A DNA stretch of 64,000 nucleotides from Triticum aestivum (taxonomy: Eukaryota; Streptophyta; Magnoliopsida; Poales; Poaceae): positions 436,644,201 through 436,708,200 of the forward strand of contig NC_057801.1 of assembly GCF_018294505.1 (NCBI RefSeq). The letters are read 5' to 3'. The first letter of the stretch is position 1. Every line of letters starts with the position of its first letter. Positions 11,261 to 22,980 of the stretch are shown in pieces. The translations under genes were made by a program, and so were the position numbers. Below the pieces are notes generated by a model. It was not told the DNA's origin. It did not search any database and saw nothing but the letters and a program-made list of their open reading frames with translations.

Positions 11261-14200
11261 CTATGGGTTCGGCTCGAGTCGGTTATCCGACGCATCTCGC
11301 AGACGGTACGCTCCACCAGTCAGGACTTGGTCAATTATGAAGGGACCTTCCCATTTGGCCTTGAGTTTGTCCTTTTTCTTGTCCGGCAGGCATAGAACTA
11401 ATTCGCCAACTTTGTAAGTTTTGGCCCGTACTTCTCTGCTTTGATACCTTCAAGCCTGCTGTTGATAGAATGCGGAACGGGCTTTTGCCACGTCGCACTC
11501 CTCCTCCAAGGCGTCCAAAATGTCCTGCCTATCGAGTTCAGCTTCTCTTTCTTTGTACATGCGCACGCGAGGTGAGTCATGAATTATGTCGCAGGGCAGA
11601 ACTGCCTCTGCCTCGTATACCATAAAGAATGGTGTGAATCCGGTAGTGCGATTCAGCATGGTCTGCAGCCCCCAGAGTACGGAGTCGAGCTCCTCTACCC
11701 AGTGCGTATTAGATTCCTTGAGGGATCGCACTAACCTGGGTTTTGATGCCGCTCATGATTAGACCATTTGCTCGCTCGACTTGACCGTTACTTTGTGGGT
11801 GATAGACTGAAGCGTAGTCGAGCTTGATGCCCATGTTTTTGCACTAGAGTTTGACCTTGTCAGTCGTAAAGTTTGTGCCATTATCAGTGATGATGCTGTG
11901 GGGGACGCCGTAACGGTGTATGACCCCTGATATGAAGTCTATCACTGGTCCGGATTCGGCCATCTTAACAGGCTTGGCCACTATCCATTTGGTGAATTTG
12001 TCACCATGACCAGTAAGTATTTTTGCTTGTGGGTTCCCCCTTTAAGGGGTCCAACCATGTCAAGCCCCCAGACCGCAAAGGGCCATGTGATGGGTATAGT
12101 TTGGAGGGCGGTGGGTGGCATGCGGCTTTGGTTAGCAAAGAGTTGGCAACCGACGCATCGTTGGACTAAATCCTGAGCATCTGCCTAGGCCGTCGGCCAA
12201 TAAAATCCTGTACGGAAGGCCTTGCTTACAAGGGCCCGGGCTGTGGCGTGGTGCCCGCCGAGTCTGGCATGAATTTCAGCCAGGAGATTTCGCCCTTCCT
12301 CTTCGGATATACACCTTTGAAGGACTCCGATGGTGCTTTTCTTATAAAGCTCTCCCTCATGGACTTTATGGTCCTCTGGAAGTTCCTGCCTGGTCAGGTA
12401 GGCTAGGAATGGTTTTGTCCACGGGGCAATGACTGCCATTATTTCGTGGGCTGAGGATGTTACTTCGTTGGCCAAGCCTCCCGCTGTGTCAGAATGTTCG
12501 GTGTCAGGCAGTGCGGTTGGATCCGGACTGTTATTTCCGGATTCCCCTTCCCATGATACGGATGGCTTGAATAGACTTTCCAAGAAAATGTTGGGGGGGG
12601 GGGACTGCATCGCGCTTTGCGCTGATGCGTGCCAAGACGTCTGCTGCCTGATTGTTTTCCCGGGCTATATGGTGAAATTTGAGCCCTTTGAACCGAGCTG
12701 ACATTTTTAGGACGACGTTGCGATAAGCTGCCATTTTCGGATCCTTGGCATCAAAGTCTCCATTTATTTGGGATAGCGCGAGGTTCGAATCCCCATGCAC
12801 CTCTAGGCGTTGAATGCCCATGGAGACTGCCATCCGGAGGCCGTGTAGAAGGGCCTCGTATTCGGCTGCGTTATTGGAGTCTGTATACATTATCTGGAGT
12901 ACGTATGAACTGTATCTCCTGTTGGGGACGTCAAAACGATGCCAGCCCCCAGACCAGCTAACATTTTGGAGCCGTCGAAGTGCATGACCCAATTGGAATA
13001 TGTGCCGTACTCTTTAGGGAGTTCGGCTTCGGTCCATTCGGTGACGAAGTCGGCCAAAACTTGCGACTTGATAGCTCGTCGTGGCTTGTAGGTTATGTCG
13101 AATGGGAGGAGCTCAATGGCCCATTTGGCAATCCGGCGCGTCGCGTCACGGTTGTTTATAATGTCGTTAAGAGGTACTTCGGAGGCTACTGTTATTGAAC
13201 ACTCTTGAAAGTAGTGTCGCAGCTTCCGGGATGCCATAAACACCACGTACGCTATCTTTTGATAATGCGGGTACCATGACTTGCATGGAGTGAGGACAGT
13301 GGACACGTAGTAAAATGGTTTTTAAAGGGGAAATTTGTGTCCGTCCATTTCTCGTTCAACGACGAGCACTGCGCTTACAACTTGATGAGTTGCTGCAATG
13401 TATAATAGCATTGGTTCGCCGATGTTAGGCGCGGCCAGGACCGGGTTTGTTGCCAATACAGCTTTTATTTCTTCGAGTCCGGCTATGGCGGCATCCGTCC
13501 ACTCGAAGTGTTCGGTGCGCCGGAGGAGGCGATAAAGGGGTAATGCCTTTTCTGCCAAGCGGGAGATAAAGCGGCTTAGAGCCGCCATGTATCCAGTCAA
13601 TTTTTGTATTTGTTTGAGGTCTTTTGGAATGTCCAATTGTGACAGAGCTCGGATCTTGGCTGGGTTTGCTTCAATTCCTCTACCGGATACAATGAAGCCC
13701 AAGAGCTTTCCGGCTGGTACGCCGAAAATGCATTTTTCTGGATTAAGCTTGATGTCATATGTCCGGAGGTTATCGAATGTGAGCCTCAAGTCGTCTACTA
13801 GAGTTTCGACATGCTTGGTTTTGACGACCACGTCATCTATGTATGCCTCCACTGTTTTGCCGATCTAGTTTGCCAGACATGTCTGAATCATGCGCTGATA
13901 TGTTGCGCCGGCGTTTTTGAGCCCAAAGGGCATTGTGTTGAAGCAGAATGGGTCGTATGGGGTGATGAATGCCGTTGTGGCTTGGTCTGGCTCTGCCATC
14001 TTAATTTGATGGTAGCCGGAGTATGCGTCGAGGAAACACAATGAATCGTGTCCTGCGGTGGCGTCGATAATTTGATCGATGCGGGGGAGGGGGAAGGGAT
14101 CCTTTGGGCAAGCCTTGTTGAGGTCCTTGAAATCGACGCATAGGCGCCAGGATTTGTCCTTCTTTGGTACCATCACCAGGTTCGCTAGCCAGTCCAGATG

Positions 14201-16313
14201 TTTTATGTCTCTGATGAATTCGGCCTCCAGTAGTTTGGCTAGCTCCTCTCCCATGGCTTGTCTCTTGGGTTCGGAGAAACGCCGAAGAGCCTGCTTGACA
14301 GGCTTGAATCCTTTTAGGATGTTTAGGCTGTGCTCGGCCAGCCTGCGTGGGATTCCTGGCAGGTGTGAAGGGTGCCAGGCAAAAAATGTCCCAATTTTCG
14401 CGTAGGAATTCTCGTAGTGCGGAGTCTACATCAGGGTTTAATTGCGCCCCGATGGAGGCCGTTTTTGTAGGGTCCGTTGGGTGGACTTGGAATTTGACTA
14501 TTTCGTCCGCCGGTTTAAAGGAGGTGGACTTGGATCTTTTATCGAGTATCACGTCATCCCTGTTCACCGTGGAGCGCAGCACAGTCAGTTCTTCGGCCGC
14601 TAGGGCTTCGGAAAGTGCCTCAAGGGCCAGTGTGTCTGTCTTGTTTTCGACGCAGAGTGCTGTGTCCGGGTCACTAGCAAGAGTGATGATTCCGTTGGGT
14701 CTGGGCATTTTGAGCTTCATGTACCCGTAATGGGGTATTGCTTGAAAAATTGTGAATGCCTCTCGCCCTAATAGAGCATGGTATCCGCTGCTGAACGGGG
14801 CCACTTGAAACGTGAGCTCCTTGGATATGTAATTATCCGGCGTGCCGAACACCACATCTAGTGTGATTTTTCCTGTACAACACGCTTCTCGACTGGGGAT
14901 TATTCCTCTAAAGGTTGTGTTGCTTCACTCAATGCGGCTCCAGTCTATTTCCATTTTTTGAAGGGTTTGCTCATAAATGAGGTTCAACCCGCTGCCACCG
15001 TCCATGAGTACCTTGGTAAGTCGAAAGCCGTCCACTATTGGACTGAGGACCAATGCAGCTGGTGCTCGGGCTGTTCAGAATTTAGGTTCATCACTGGCAT
15101 TAAAGGTAATAGCCATGTCACTCCATGGGTTTATTGTTGCTACTTGGTAGACTTCGGCAAGGCTGCGGAGTGTTCGTTTCCGCATATTATTTGATGTGAA
15201 AGTCTCGAAGACTGTTAATACTGTACTGGTATCCCTGGGGTGGTGCTCTGTGAATTCTGGAGTTAGAAGCTCCTCGCCACTTCTGGCCACCTGCTGGAGT
15301 ATCCAACATGCTCTAAGGCTATGAGTTGGTGTGGCGCCCTCTGTACTATGAATTTTACAGGGTCCATTGAGCCATCCCTCCAGTACGGTTCCATGCTCTA
15401 TAGAGGGTTTTTGCTTTTTGGTGTTTGGCCCAGGTGCCTGGCGATAATGCGCCGTTTTATTTCGGACTGGGGTTGTATTCAGGGCCGGATTGTCCCAAAA
15501 TTTTATTTCGGTTTTCCATGCGCTTTCCATCGCACAGTAATTTCGTACTATGGATGCCAAGTCGGTGAAGCGTGTAATTTCACGGCGACTTATGGCGTAG
15601 AGGATTCCCTTATCCGTGCAATTATTGCAGAAGAATGAAATTGCATCCTCCTCGCAGCAGTCCTCTATCCTGTTCATAACTAGGAGGAATCTGGCCTAGT
15701 AATGGTGTACTGTTTCTATGGGCTCTTACAGAATTTGGGATAAATCCCTTATATTTGGGTGGGCGGGTGGAATTAAATCCGGAACCTCGCCCAATCTAAG
15801 ACTCAGGGGCCAAGGAGTTTCCGAACTCGGAAGCTTGTGTTCTTGGATATCGTCCAATGAATCTAGCCCGCTGCCTGACTTTAGGTTCAGGGCTTGAGTG
15901 ACGTCCTCCCCTCCGCGGGTATCCAGCTTGGAGGGATCGGGAATCCGGACATAACTAGTCCTTGAGATAGATAAAGGCTTGCCACATTGTTCCTCCACCA
16001 CTGCAACGTGGTGGGTGACCAGGGGAGAGTTAATCTCTCTCAGATCGGGTTTAAAGCCAATCTGATCGTAGTTTGTAGCGACTCCCAGGGTGGCGATGCG
16101 ATCCAAGAGCTCGTTTAAGGAAGAGAGCTCCATCGGATCTAGCTGCTCGGCGAGTTCCGAGTTGACGTGAAGATTGCTTTCGATGACCCGAGAAGTCATC
16201 GTCGGCGCGATGGCCGAACAGGCGGTCATAAGAAAACCGCCTAGCCGGAGAGTTTGGCCGATAGCCAAAGCTCCTTTAGCAACAATGCCGTCTTTAAAGA
16301 CGGGATGAGGCAT
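11261..16313 (-). pseudogene. gag-pol polyprotein of element B, degraded
   Basis: Reads from an ATG at 16313 (MPHPVFKDG) just inside the 5' LTR to a TAG at 11261. Order: gag (16313-about 15080), protease (upstream half interrupted), RT (about 14250-13330), RNase H (about 13300-12550), integrase zinc-binding and core (about 12500-11560), and a C-terminal GPF-type module. RT motifs LDAYSGYHQI and YIDD are visible. Breaks include TGA at 15075 where C has CGA, a stop replacing Arg near 12188, a one-base loss in the integrase core near 12000 ('tttgtcacc' against 'tttgtccacc' in C), and several others. The copy cannot make functional proteins. Confidence 0.88.
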
Positions 16314-16360
16314 CCTTCCTGGTGGTGACGGCAGAGCGGAACTCTCAGTGAAAGCACCAA

Positions 16361-16833
16361 TGTCGGTGTCAAAAACGGCGGATCTCGGGTAGGGGGTCCC
16401 GAACTGTGCGTCTAGGCGGATGGTAGCAAGAGACAAGGGACACGATGTTTTTACCCAGGTTCGGGCCCTCTCGATGGAGGTAAAACCCTACTCCTGCTTG
16501 ATTAATATTGATGATATGGGTAGTACAAGAGTAGATCCACCACGATATTAGAGAGGCTAAACCCTAGAAACTAGCCTATGGTATGATTGTTGTTCGTCCT
16601 ACGGACTAAAACACTCCAGTTTATATAGACACCGGGGAGGGCTAGGGTTACACAGAGTTGGTTACAATGGGAGGAGATATACATATTCATATCGCCAAGC
16701 TTGCCTTCCACGCCAAGGAATGTCCCATCCAGACACGGGACGAAGTCTTCAATCTTGTATCTTCATAGTCCAGGAGTCCGACCAAAGGTTATAGTCCGGA
16801 CATCCGGACACCCCTTAATCCGGGACTCCCTCA
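16361..16833 (-). repeat. 5' LTR of element B
   Basis: 473 bp, with the reversed TATA box tttatata at 16620-16627. The internal region begins immediately left of 16361 with ttggtgctttcactgagag on the minus strand, matching the leader after the 5' LTRs of A (721) and C. Confidence 0.9.
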
Positions 16834-18025
16834 GCGGCCCTTTTCTTCCCGCGTGGGGAAGAGGTTTTGACCTTCCCTTCCCGACTATCCTCCATAGGAG
16901 GGTTGGCGATTTTCCCGGTCTGGATGCGTAGCCCGTGAAGTTCGGCTTCACTGCCCTTTCCTTCATCCTTCTCTTAAGGGATTTTGCTCAGCGCACGGTC
17001 CAGCATCTTTGCAATGGTGGGACCAGGCGAGCCTTCAGGAAGTGGTGCCGGACACCTGATTCTCTTCGCCTTGTCAAGCCATTCCTGGCCGCGGAGGGAG
17101 TGTTAGAATAATAATCATGATAATAAATGAAGTGTCCGGCTTTAAGGTTACTTACTTGGGCATCTAGGCGATTGCAGCTTAGGCCCGCATCCTCGGTGGT
17201 GTCCGGACACTTTACTTCTGGTCCGAAGAATAATTTCCACATTCCTTCGAGCTTCAGGCCGAAGAGGTGTTTAATAGTCCGCGGACCCTCCGGATTAAAC
17301 TCCCACATCCGGAGAGGTTGACATTTGCACGGCAACATCCGCCGGACTATCATCACCTGCATTATGCTAACAAGATTTATGTCCCTTTCAATAAGCTCCC
17401 AGATACGGTTCCGCGGTTCTGGCACATCGCCAACAGGCCCATAATTCCGTCCTTCGTCGGTCCAAGACGCTAACTATGACGGAGGGCCCGAGCGGAACTC
17501 GGAGGTAGCTACCCACTTTGTGCCCCTGGGAGCAGTGACATAGAACCATCTCTGTTGTCATACATCGGACACTTCCGTAAAAGAACCCTCTGGCCATGGG
17601 GCATCGGTATTCTCGCTTATTATGGCGCCTCCGCACTCTGCATGTCGCCCTTCGATCATCTTCGGCTTCATGTTGAAGGTCTTTATCCATAAGCCAAAGT
17701 GAGGGTTGACGTGGAGAAAAGCCTCGCACACGATAATGAAAGACGAGATATGGAGGATGGCGTCTGGAGCCAGATCATGGAAATCCAAGCCATAGTAGAA
17801 CATAAGCCCCCTCACAAAGGGGTCGAGGGAAAGGCCTAGGCCTCGGAGGAAGTGAGGAGTAAACACAACGCTGTCATTGGGCTCCGGCGTGGGGATGACT
17901 TGCCCCAGAGCAGGAAGCCTGTGCTGGATGTCATCAGTCAGGTATCCGACCTCCCTAAGCTTCGCAATATCCTCCTCCTGAATCGAGGAGGCCACCCACC
18001 GACCAACTGCGTCGGATCCGGACAT
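16834..18025 (-). pseudogene. Antisense gene of element A, upstream exons (Transposase_28-like domain)
   Basis: The ATG at 18025 opens exon 1, which runs to about 17156 with donor caa|gtaagt. The protein has FLRGLGLSLDPFVRGLMFYY and FIIVCEAFLHVNPHFGLW, the same fold signature as the antisense proteins of B and C but strongly diverged. Exon 1 has an in-frame TGA at 17558 and a TAG near 17471. Exon 2 starts near 17094 and runs into the element B insertion point at 16834-16838, continuing at 6863. The upstream 18026-18556 probably holds its promoter. It is a decayed gene whose exon 2 was physically split by B. Confidence 0.65.
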
Positions 18026-18556
18026 ACTGGAGGATCTGGGGGGTTGGAGCTTAGGTTTTTGGGCGATGGAGCTCGAGGTGTGAGAAGGAGCAGGAGAGGT
18101 GAAGACGAGGCGTAGGCCTCGACCCCTTTACAAAAGGGATGAATACCAAGAGTCCTCAGTGTGGCCGCTTGAGACTTATCTAAAAAACATGGAATTATAC
18201 CAACAGTCGCCGTGGGGTCACATATGCCCAAATTGATGAAAGATCCCGTATTAAGAGGGACACGATCTCTGCTTTGATAGGACATGCCGATAAAACCGCC
18301 TCGCAACGCGAGTCGAGGTGGAGCGGGAAACGCTGGTTCGTGTTGGACCAGGTCACGATGCAAGGGCATGACATGCGAAGATTGCCAGCAAGACGGATTT
18401 ATGCTAAGGGTATGTGAAGGTCATCTTGCAGATTCGGACACGACCTACATGTTCGATAATCACCTTGGAGTATTCGGAGGAGGAACCCGCCTTGCAATGC
18501 CGAAGACAAGACTGCACGCCGGACTCATTGTCATTGAAGCCTGGTTCAGGGGCTAC
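18026..18556. other. Element A region between antisense gene and 3' LTR
   Basis: 530 bp, containing the presumed promoter and 5' leader of the antisense gene (read leftward) and the polypurine tract of A (ttcaggggctac, 18545-18556) read rightward. The piece next to the LTR (18480-18556, with 'cgccggactcattgtc') resembles the corresponding piece next to the 3' LTRs of B and C, so this border is conserved even though A and B/C differ elsewhere. Confidence 0.6.
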
Positions 18557-19036
18557 TGAGGGAGTCCTGGATAAGGGGGTATCCGGACAGCCGGACTATA
18601 TACATTGTCCGTACTATAGAAGCGTCAAGATACAAGACTCAAGACTTCGGCTCGTGTCCGGATGGGACTCTCCTTTGCATGGAAGACAAGCTTAGCAATC
18701 CGGATATTATGTTTCCTTTCTTGTAACTGACTCCATGTAAACCCTAGATCTCCGGTGTCTATATAAACCGGAGAGGATGGTCCTTAGAAGGCCGATCACA
18801 ATTACAATCATACCATCATAGGCTAGCTCTTAGGGTTTAGCCTCTGCGATCTCGTGGTAGATCTACTCTTGTATTCCACATATCTTCAATATTAATCAAG
18901 CAGGCAGTAGGGTTTTACCTCCATCGAGAGGGCCCGAACCTGGGTAAACATTGTGTCCCTTGCTTCTTGTTACCATCAGCCTAAGACGCACAGATCGGGA
19001 CCCCCTACCCGAGATCAGCCGATTTTGACACCGACA
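18557..19036 (+). repeat. 3' LTR of element A, full length
   Basis: 480 bp, TGAGGGAGTCC...GACACCGACA. The core promoter ctatataaa is at 18759-18767. It is homologous, in the opposite orientation, to the 473-bp LTRs of B and C. It provides the reference that shows the 5' LTR lost about 250 bp. Confidence 0.9.
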
Positions 19037-20229
19037 CCCCCCTTAGGGTTTCCCCCCCAACCCTAGGCGCATGGGCCCAAGGGGGGGGGGGGTGCGCCCA
19101 GCCCTCTAGGGGCTGGTTCCCTTCCTTCCACGGCCCATGAGGCCCTCCGGGAGAGGTGGCCCCTCCCGGTGGACCCCCGGAACCCTTCCGGTGGCCCCGG
19201 TACAATACCGGTATGACCCCAAAACTTTCCAGTGACCGTATTACAACTTCCCATACATAAATCTTCACCTCCGGACCATTTCGGAACTCCTCGTGACATC
19301 CGGGATCTCATCCAGGACTCCAAACAATATTTGGTAATCACATACAAGTCTTCCTAATAACCCTAGCGTCACGGAACCTTAAGTGTGTAGACCCTACGGG
19401 TTCGGGAATCATGCAGACATGACCGAGACAGCTCTCCGGCCAATAACCAACAGCGGGATCTGGATACCCATGTTGGCTACTACATGTTCCAAGATGATCT
19501 CATCGGATGAACCACGATGTCGAGGATTCAAGTAATCCCGTATACAATTCCCTTTGTCAATCGGTACATTACTTGCCCGAGATTCGATCGTCGGTATCCC
19601 AATACCACGTTCAATCTCGTTACCGGCAAGTCACTTTACTCGTCACGTAATGCATGATCCCGTGACCAACCACTTTGTCACATTGAGCTCATTATGATGA
19701 TGCATTACCGAGTGGGCCCAGAGATACCTCTCCGTCATACGGAGTGACAAATCCCAGTCTTGATCCGTGTCAACCCAACAAACACTTTTGGAGATACCTG
19801 TAGTATACCTTTATGGCCACCCAGTTACGTCGTGACGTTTGGTACACCCAAAGCACTCCTACGGTATCCGGGAGTTACACGATCTCATGGTCTAAGGAAA
19901 TGATACTTGACATTAGAAAAGCTCTAGGAAACGAACTACACGATCTTGTGCTATGCTTAGGATTGGGTCTTGTCCATCACATCATTCTCCTAATGATGTG
20001 ATCCCGTTATCAATGACATCTAATGTCCATAATCAGGAAACCATGACTATCTGTTGATCAACGAGCTAGTCAACTAGAGGCTCAGTAGGACATGTTGTGG
20101 TCTATGTATTCACACATGTATTACGATTTCCGGATAACACAATTATAGCATGAATAATAGACAATTATCATGAACAAGGAAATATAATAATAATCATTTT
20201 ATTATTGCCTCTAGGGCATATTTCCAACA
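19037..20229 (-). repeat. Copia-type (Angela/WIS-like) LTR, 5' part
   Basis: Continues the LTR of 1-491 after element A. It ends in 'cctctagggcatatttccaaca' which, reversed, is the LTR start TGTTGGAAATATGCCC. With the left part, at least 1684 bp are present, which fits the ~1.7-kb LTRs of Angela/WIS/BARE elements. The right flank is CACTA sequence and not a retroelement interior, so this is either a solo LTR or the 5' LTR of a minus-strand element lying left of the window. Confidence 0.82.
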
Positions 20230-21019
20230 ACTTGAAATGGCCGACAGAATAATGGGTCGTTAATGGGTATAAAGCAATACAATGTTCATTATGGGTAGTT
20301 TCATCTCGGGCCTTTAATTGACCCAGAGTTACTAAGGGCCTCCTATGGGCCAAAAGACATCATGGGCCATAAATGGGCCAGAAGTTACATGGGATGGAAT
20401 CATATTGGGCGGCCCAGATGATGCTACTGGGCCTAATTCGGGTAGGCCGTAACGGGCCGTGAGTTAGCGGGCAGTAAATGGGCTATATGTGAACATGTCA
20501 TTAACAAGCTTTCCGTGGGCCGACCTCTACCCTTTGACCAAGTCAAATGGGCCGGCTTTTTCACCATAACGGGCCTCTGTCGGGTCAAGCCATGTGTCGA
20601 CGTATCATAGGCTCCTTCGGTCAAATGAGTGGATGATATCTGTCCCAAAGGTGAGCCGACACGTGGTTTCTCTAGCCATTGAGAATTTTACACGTGGAAA
20701 ATCCCTATTGGTCCAGGCTGTTACCAGGTTATCGGATCCAAACCGGAACCCGATAGCTTAACAGCGACCCATTACGGTGGATGCCACGTGTCGATTACCC
20801 TTGACAAAAGCACTTCTATGACACGTGATTTATCGTCATGGAAGTGGACACTTCCGTGATGATAATTTTGGTAATGTCATGGAACACTTCTACGATAGCA
20901 CAGGTATGACTATCTTGATTCTGTCATAAAATCGTCATTGATGTACATGCATGATAGAAAACGTGACCTACTGTGACAAACACATATCATCACGGAAGTG
21001 TATTTTTTTGTAGTGTGAA
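20230..21019. mobile_element. CACTA DNA transposon, terminal fragment
   Basis: The right end reads ttttttgtagtg, the reverse of CACTACAAAAAA, a canonical CACTA terminus. Inside are subterminal repeats: cacttccgtgatgat near 20848 and its inverse atcatcacggaagtg near 20988, plus further 'acttctatgaca'-type words. The left part is cut by the Copia LTR at 20229 and the other terminus is outside the window. No transposase frame is present in this piece. Many 'gggcc' words give it a distinctive GC-patterned subterminal zone. Confidence 0.75.
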
Positions 21020-21245
21020 CACGACCACTAATTAACCAAACAGCTAATAAATGAGCACCAGATTGCATGACATATAGAACGTATACACTAGAGCAACAGA
21101 TTGCATGGTAAAAGTAGATAGGACAATTCACTAGAGTTTGTTAAGGAAAGGCAAGAGCGGCACATGCAATGGGTAAATCGAGCATGCTTAACCGGCGTAG
21201 CTAGCAAACTGAATATAGGTCCTTATAGTGAGCTAATAAGACAAG

Positions 21246-21736
21246 CTACTCATTGTCGGAGATATTGATGATGATTGTCTCCTTGGACATGGAAGAGGGC
21301 GAGGACTCCACATCGTGGGTGCCCTCATTGTAGTGGTGAGTTGCCTGAGCCACTCCGATCACCAACATGCTGGCTCTCGAATGGACGTAAGCACGGGCAC
21401 GCTGACAAAACACCTCGTAGTCTTCGTCGAGGGCACCGATAGTGGCCTCGAGAAAATGCCACGAACTATCATTTAAAGCAGCCAACCACATTGCGGCGCC
21501 GTTGCGCGAGGCATCGATGATGGCTTCAACGGCGAGTTGCTCCTCCAAGATCCTTGGTCAGCATGAATGGCAGCCATCACGACCTCGTCCGTGCGTGCGG
21601 CCGCGATTTGCTTCTCCGCTTCCAAATGCTCCTTAAGCTCCTGGCTATACTGCATGCACCATGGCTTAGGGCGGTGCTTATTTGGGGGAGGGGTCGATGA
21701 TTTGGGTGGAAGGTGTCGCGTCGACAGTCGGGGCAT
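21246..21736 (-). pseudogene. Unknown alanine-rich helical protein, one frameshift
   Basis: Two overlapping minus-strand frames join if one base is accounted for near 21550: an N-terminal part from 21736 (MPRLSTRHLPPKS) and a C-terminal part ending ETIIINISDNE at 21246. The combined product is about 160 residues, mostly helical, with Ala, Glu and Asp rich segments such as EKQIAAARTDEVVMAAIH. I do not recognise the family. A second frame of similar composition lies at 22276-22980 and a third at 61025-61316, all on the same strand of the same host element, so this may be one exon set of an accessory gene carried by that element. Confidence 0.4.
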
Positions 21737-21993
21737 GTGGGATGTGGAAGGAGGAAGAGGATGGGGATCGGGTGTGGATTACCTGTCTGGATCAACGAGG
21801 CTGAGCAGCGTGAAGGAGGGTCGCTGGCGAGGAGGTGGCGCTGCAAGCAAGAAGTGAAGGTTTCAACTTGGAAAGGAAGGCGGAAACAGGAGAAATGTGG
21901 CTTTTGGTAAGGGGGAGGGGCGGGGAGGTAGATATTTCCGCGCAAGACAAAATTTTTGGATCGGTGCAGCGAAAAAACTCGCGCGCAAAGTGT

Positions 21994-22076
21994 CATCACA
22001 CACGGTCCCTTATTCAGCACTATGTAGGATATGTGAACATCACAAACGATTGATATAGCCTACCCCGTGTGTGATG
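21994..22076. repeat. Short inverted repeat, 12-bp arms
   Basis: catcacacacgg at 21994-22005 and its exact reverse complement ccgtgtgtgatg at 22065-22076 bound an 83-bp unit. No flanking duplication is visible. It could be a subterminal hairpin of the surrounding DNA transposon or a very small MITE. Confidence 0.45.
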
Positions 22077-22275
22077 AGTTTGAATGTGCAAATTTTGGTC
22101 CGAATATCCCTGGTTACAGTGGTCATCCACGTTATTGCATAATATGGGTACACAAAGGAGCCTACAACACACCCACACTTCTTAATCGAGCAAGTTCAGC
22201 AATTAAACAGAACTAGCTGACCTAAACATTAACCAAACAAATTAAAGACCGGCGCTCTAAATTAAACAAAGAGTA

Positions 22276-22980
22276 CTACTCCGGCTGGCGCTCGTTGATC
22301 TCCGCCTCCTCCTCCATTTCTAGCTTGCGCCCGACGATCTCCTGGGGAAGGGGCTCCATGGCATCAATCGCACCATACTCGGCAAGCATCTCGCCATCTG
22401 CGTCTGCCGTCTATTTGTAAAAGGCCACCATGAGCTGGGTATGGGTGGCCATGATCTGGGCTTGGGCGGGCTCAGTCATGGCAGGGTATGCTGCGAAGGA
22501 ACGAATGGCTACTCGAACACTCTCGTCAATTGCCAACTCTTCGGTCGTGGGTTGCCGAACGTTGTCGAAGAATCTTTGTTTGATTTCTGAAGTGACCGCC
22601 ACGAGCTGGATGTGGGCGGCCTCGACATGGTCGTGGGCGGCCTCCATCAAGGCTAAGGCTGCCACTGCGGAACGGACATCTGATGTGCCACTCTCGCTAG
22701 TTGTTATCCCTGAGGCAGATGTTGCTGCCGCCACCTCAGAAGCAACATCGGCCATTTGGGATGCCTTGGCTGCCCGGTCACTGATTCTGGACGCCCTCAC
22801 GCAGCCTGTTAGCATGAGCATGGCGGTTGGGGCCGCACACTCGCGGGAGTGGGTGCCAAAGTTGCCCTCGTGACGCGGGTCCACGTCCCCATCTTTCACT
22901 AACGATGATTGAATGGTGAAATGATATTTGGGGAGCAAGCTAGTGTGCTTGACACGCCGACTTTGGACTGCAACCGACAC
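22276..22980 (-). pseudogene. Unknown alanine-rich helical protein, one in-frame stop
   Basis: An open minus-strand frame of 189 codons from 22980 ends at a TAG at 22411. The same frame then stays open to a TAG at 22276-22278, with a very acidic tail (EMEEEAEINERQPE). A single stop therefore seems to separate two parts of one coding region of about 234 codons. The middle is alanine-rich and helical (VRSAVAALALMEAAHDHVEA). There is no signal peptide or membrane segment. Family unknown. Confidence 0.45.

Larger units (their letters stand above)
6864..16833 (-). mobile_element. Element B: Ty3/Gypsy retrotransposon with antisense gene (Fatima-like)
   Basis: A 9970-bp element on the minus strand with two LTRs of exactly 473 bp (6864-7336 and 16361-16833), both tgtcggtgtc...gggactccctca as read on the plus strand. 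Flanks are gcagc (6859-6863) and gcggc (16834-16838), a 5-bp TSD with one CpG-type change. Minus-strand gag-pol (16313-11261) and a plus-strand antisense gene (7661-10423) converge on a spacer of about 0.84 kb. By eye the LTRs differ at 26 positions, about 5.5%. It is the sister of element C. It inserted into an exon of element A's antisense gene. Confidence 0.93.
492..19036 (+). mobile_element. Element A: non-autonomous Ty3/Gypsy retrotransposon (Fatima-like), interrupted by B
   Basis: A full LTR element on the plus strand: 5' LTR 492-720, gag-protease 768-3897, an antisense multi-exon gene (18025 down to 5081), and 3' LTR 18557-19036. Both LTRs begin TG and end in gacaccgaca. It sits inside a Copia LTR; flanks gcccc (487-491) and ccccc (19037-19041) are a 4-of-5 target duplication. 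Without the nested element B it is about 8.57 kb. No reverse transcriptase, RNase H or integrase motif lies between the protease and the 3' LTR, so it must have relied on a partner such as B or C for replication. The Fatima name is recollection. Confidence 0.88.

Noticed and set aside
12590..12603. Run of G residues in element B integrase region
   Set aside because: It probably reflects slippage or an assembly uncertainty at a homopolymer and adds only a frameshift to an already broken copy.
22430..22873. 147-codon plus-strand frame
   Set aside because: It is the complement of the longer minus-strand frame 22276-22980, which has the more protein-like composition and a continuing frame beyond one stop.
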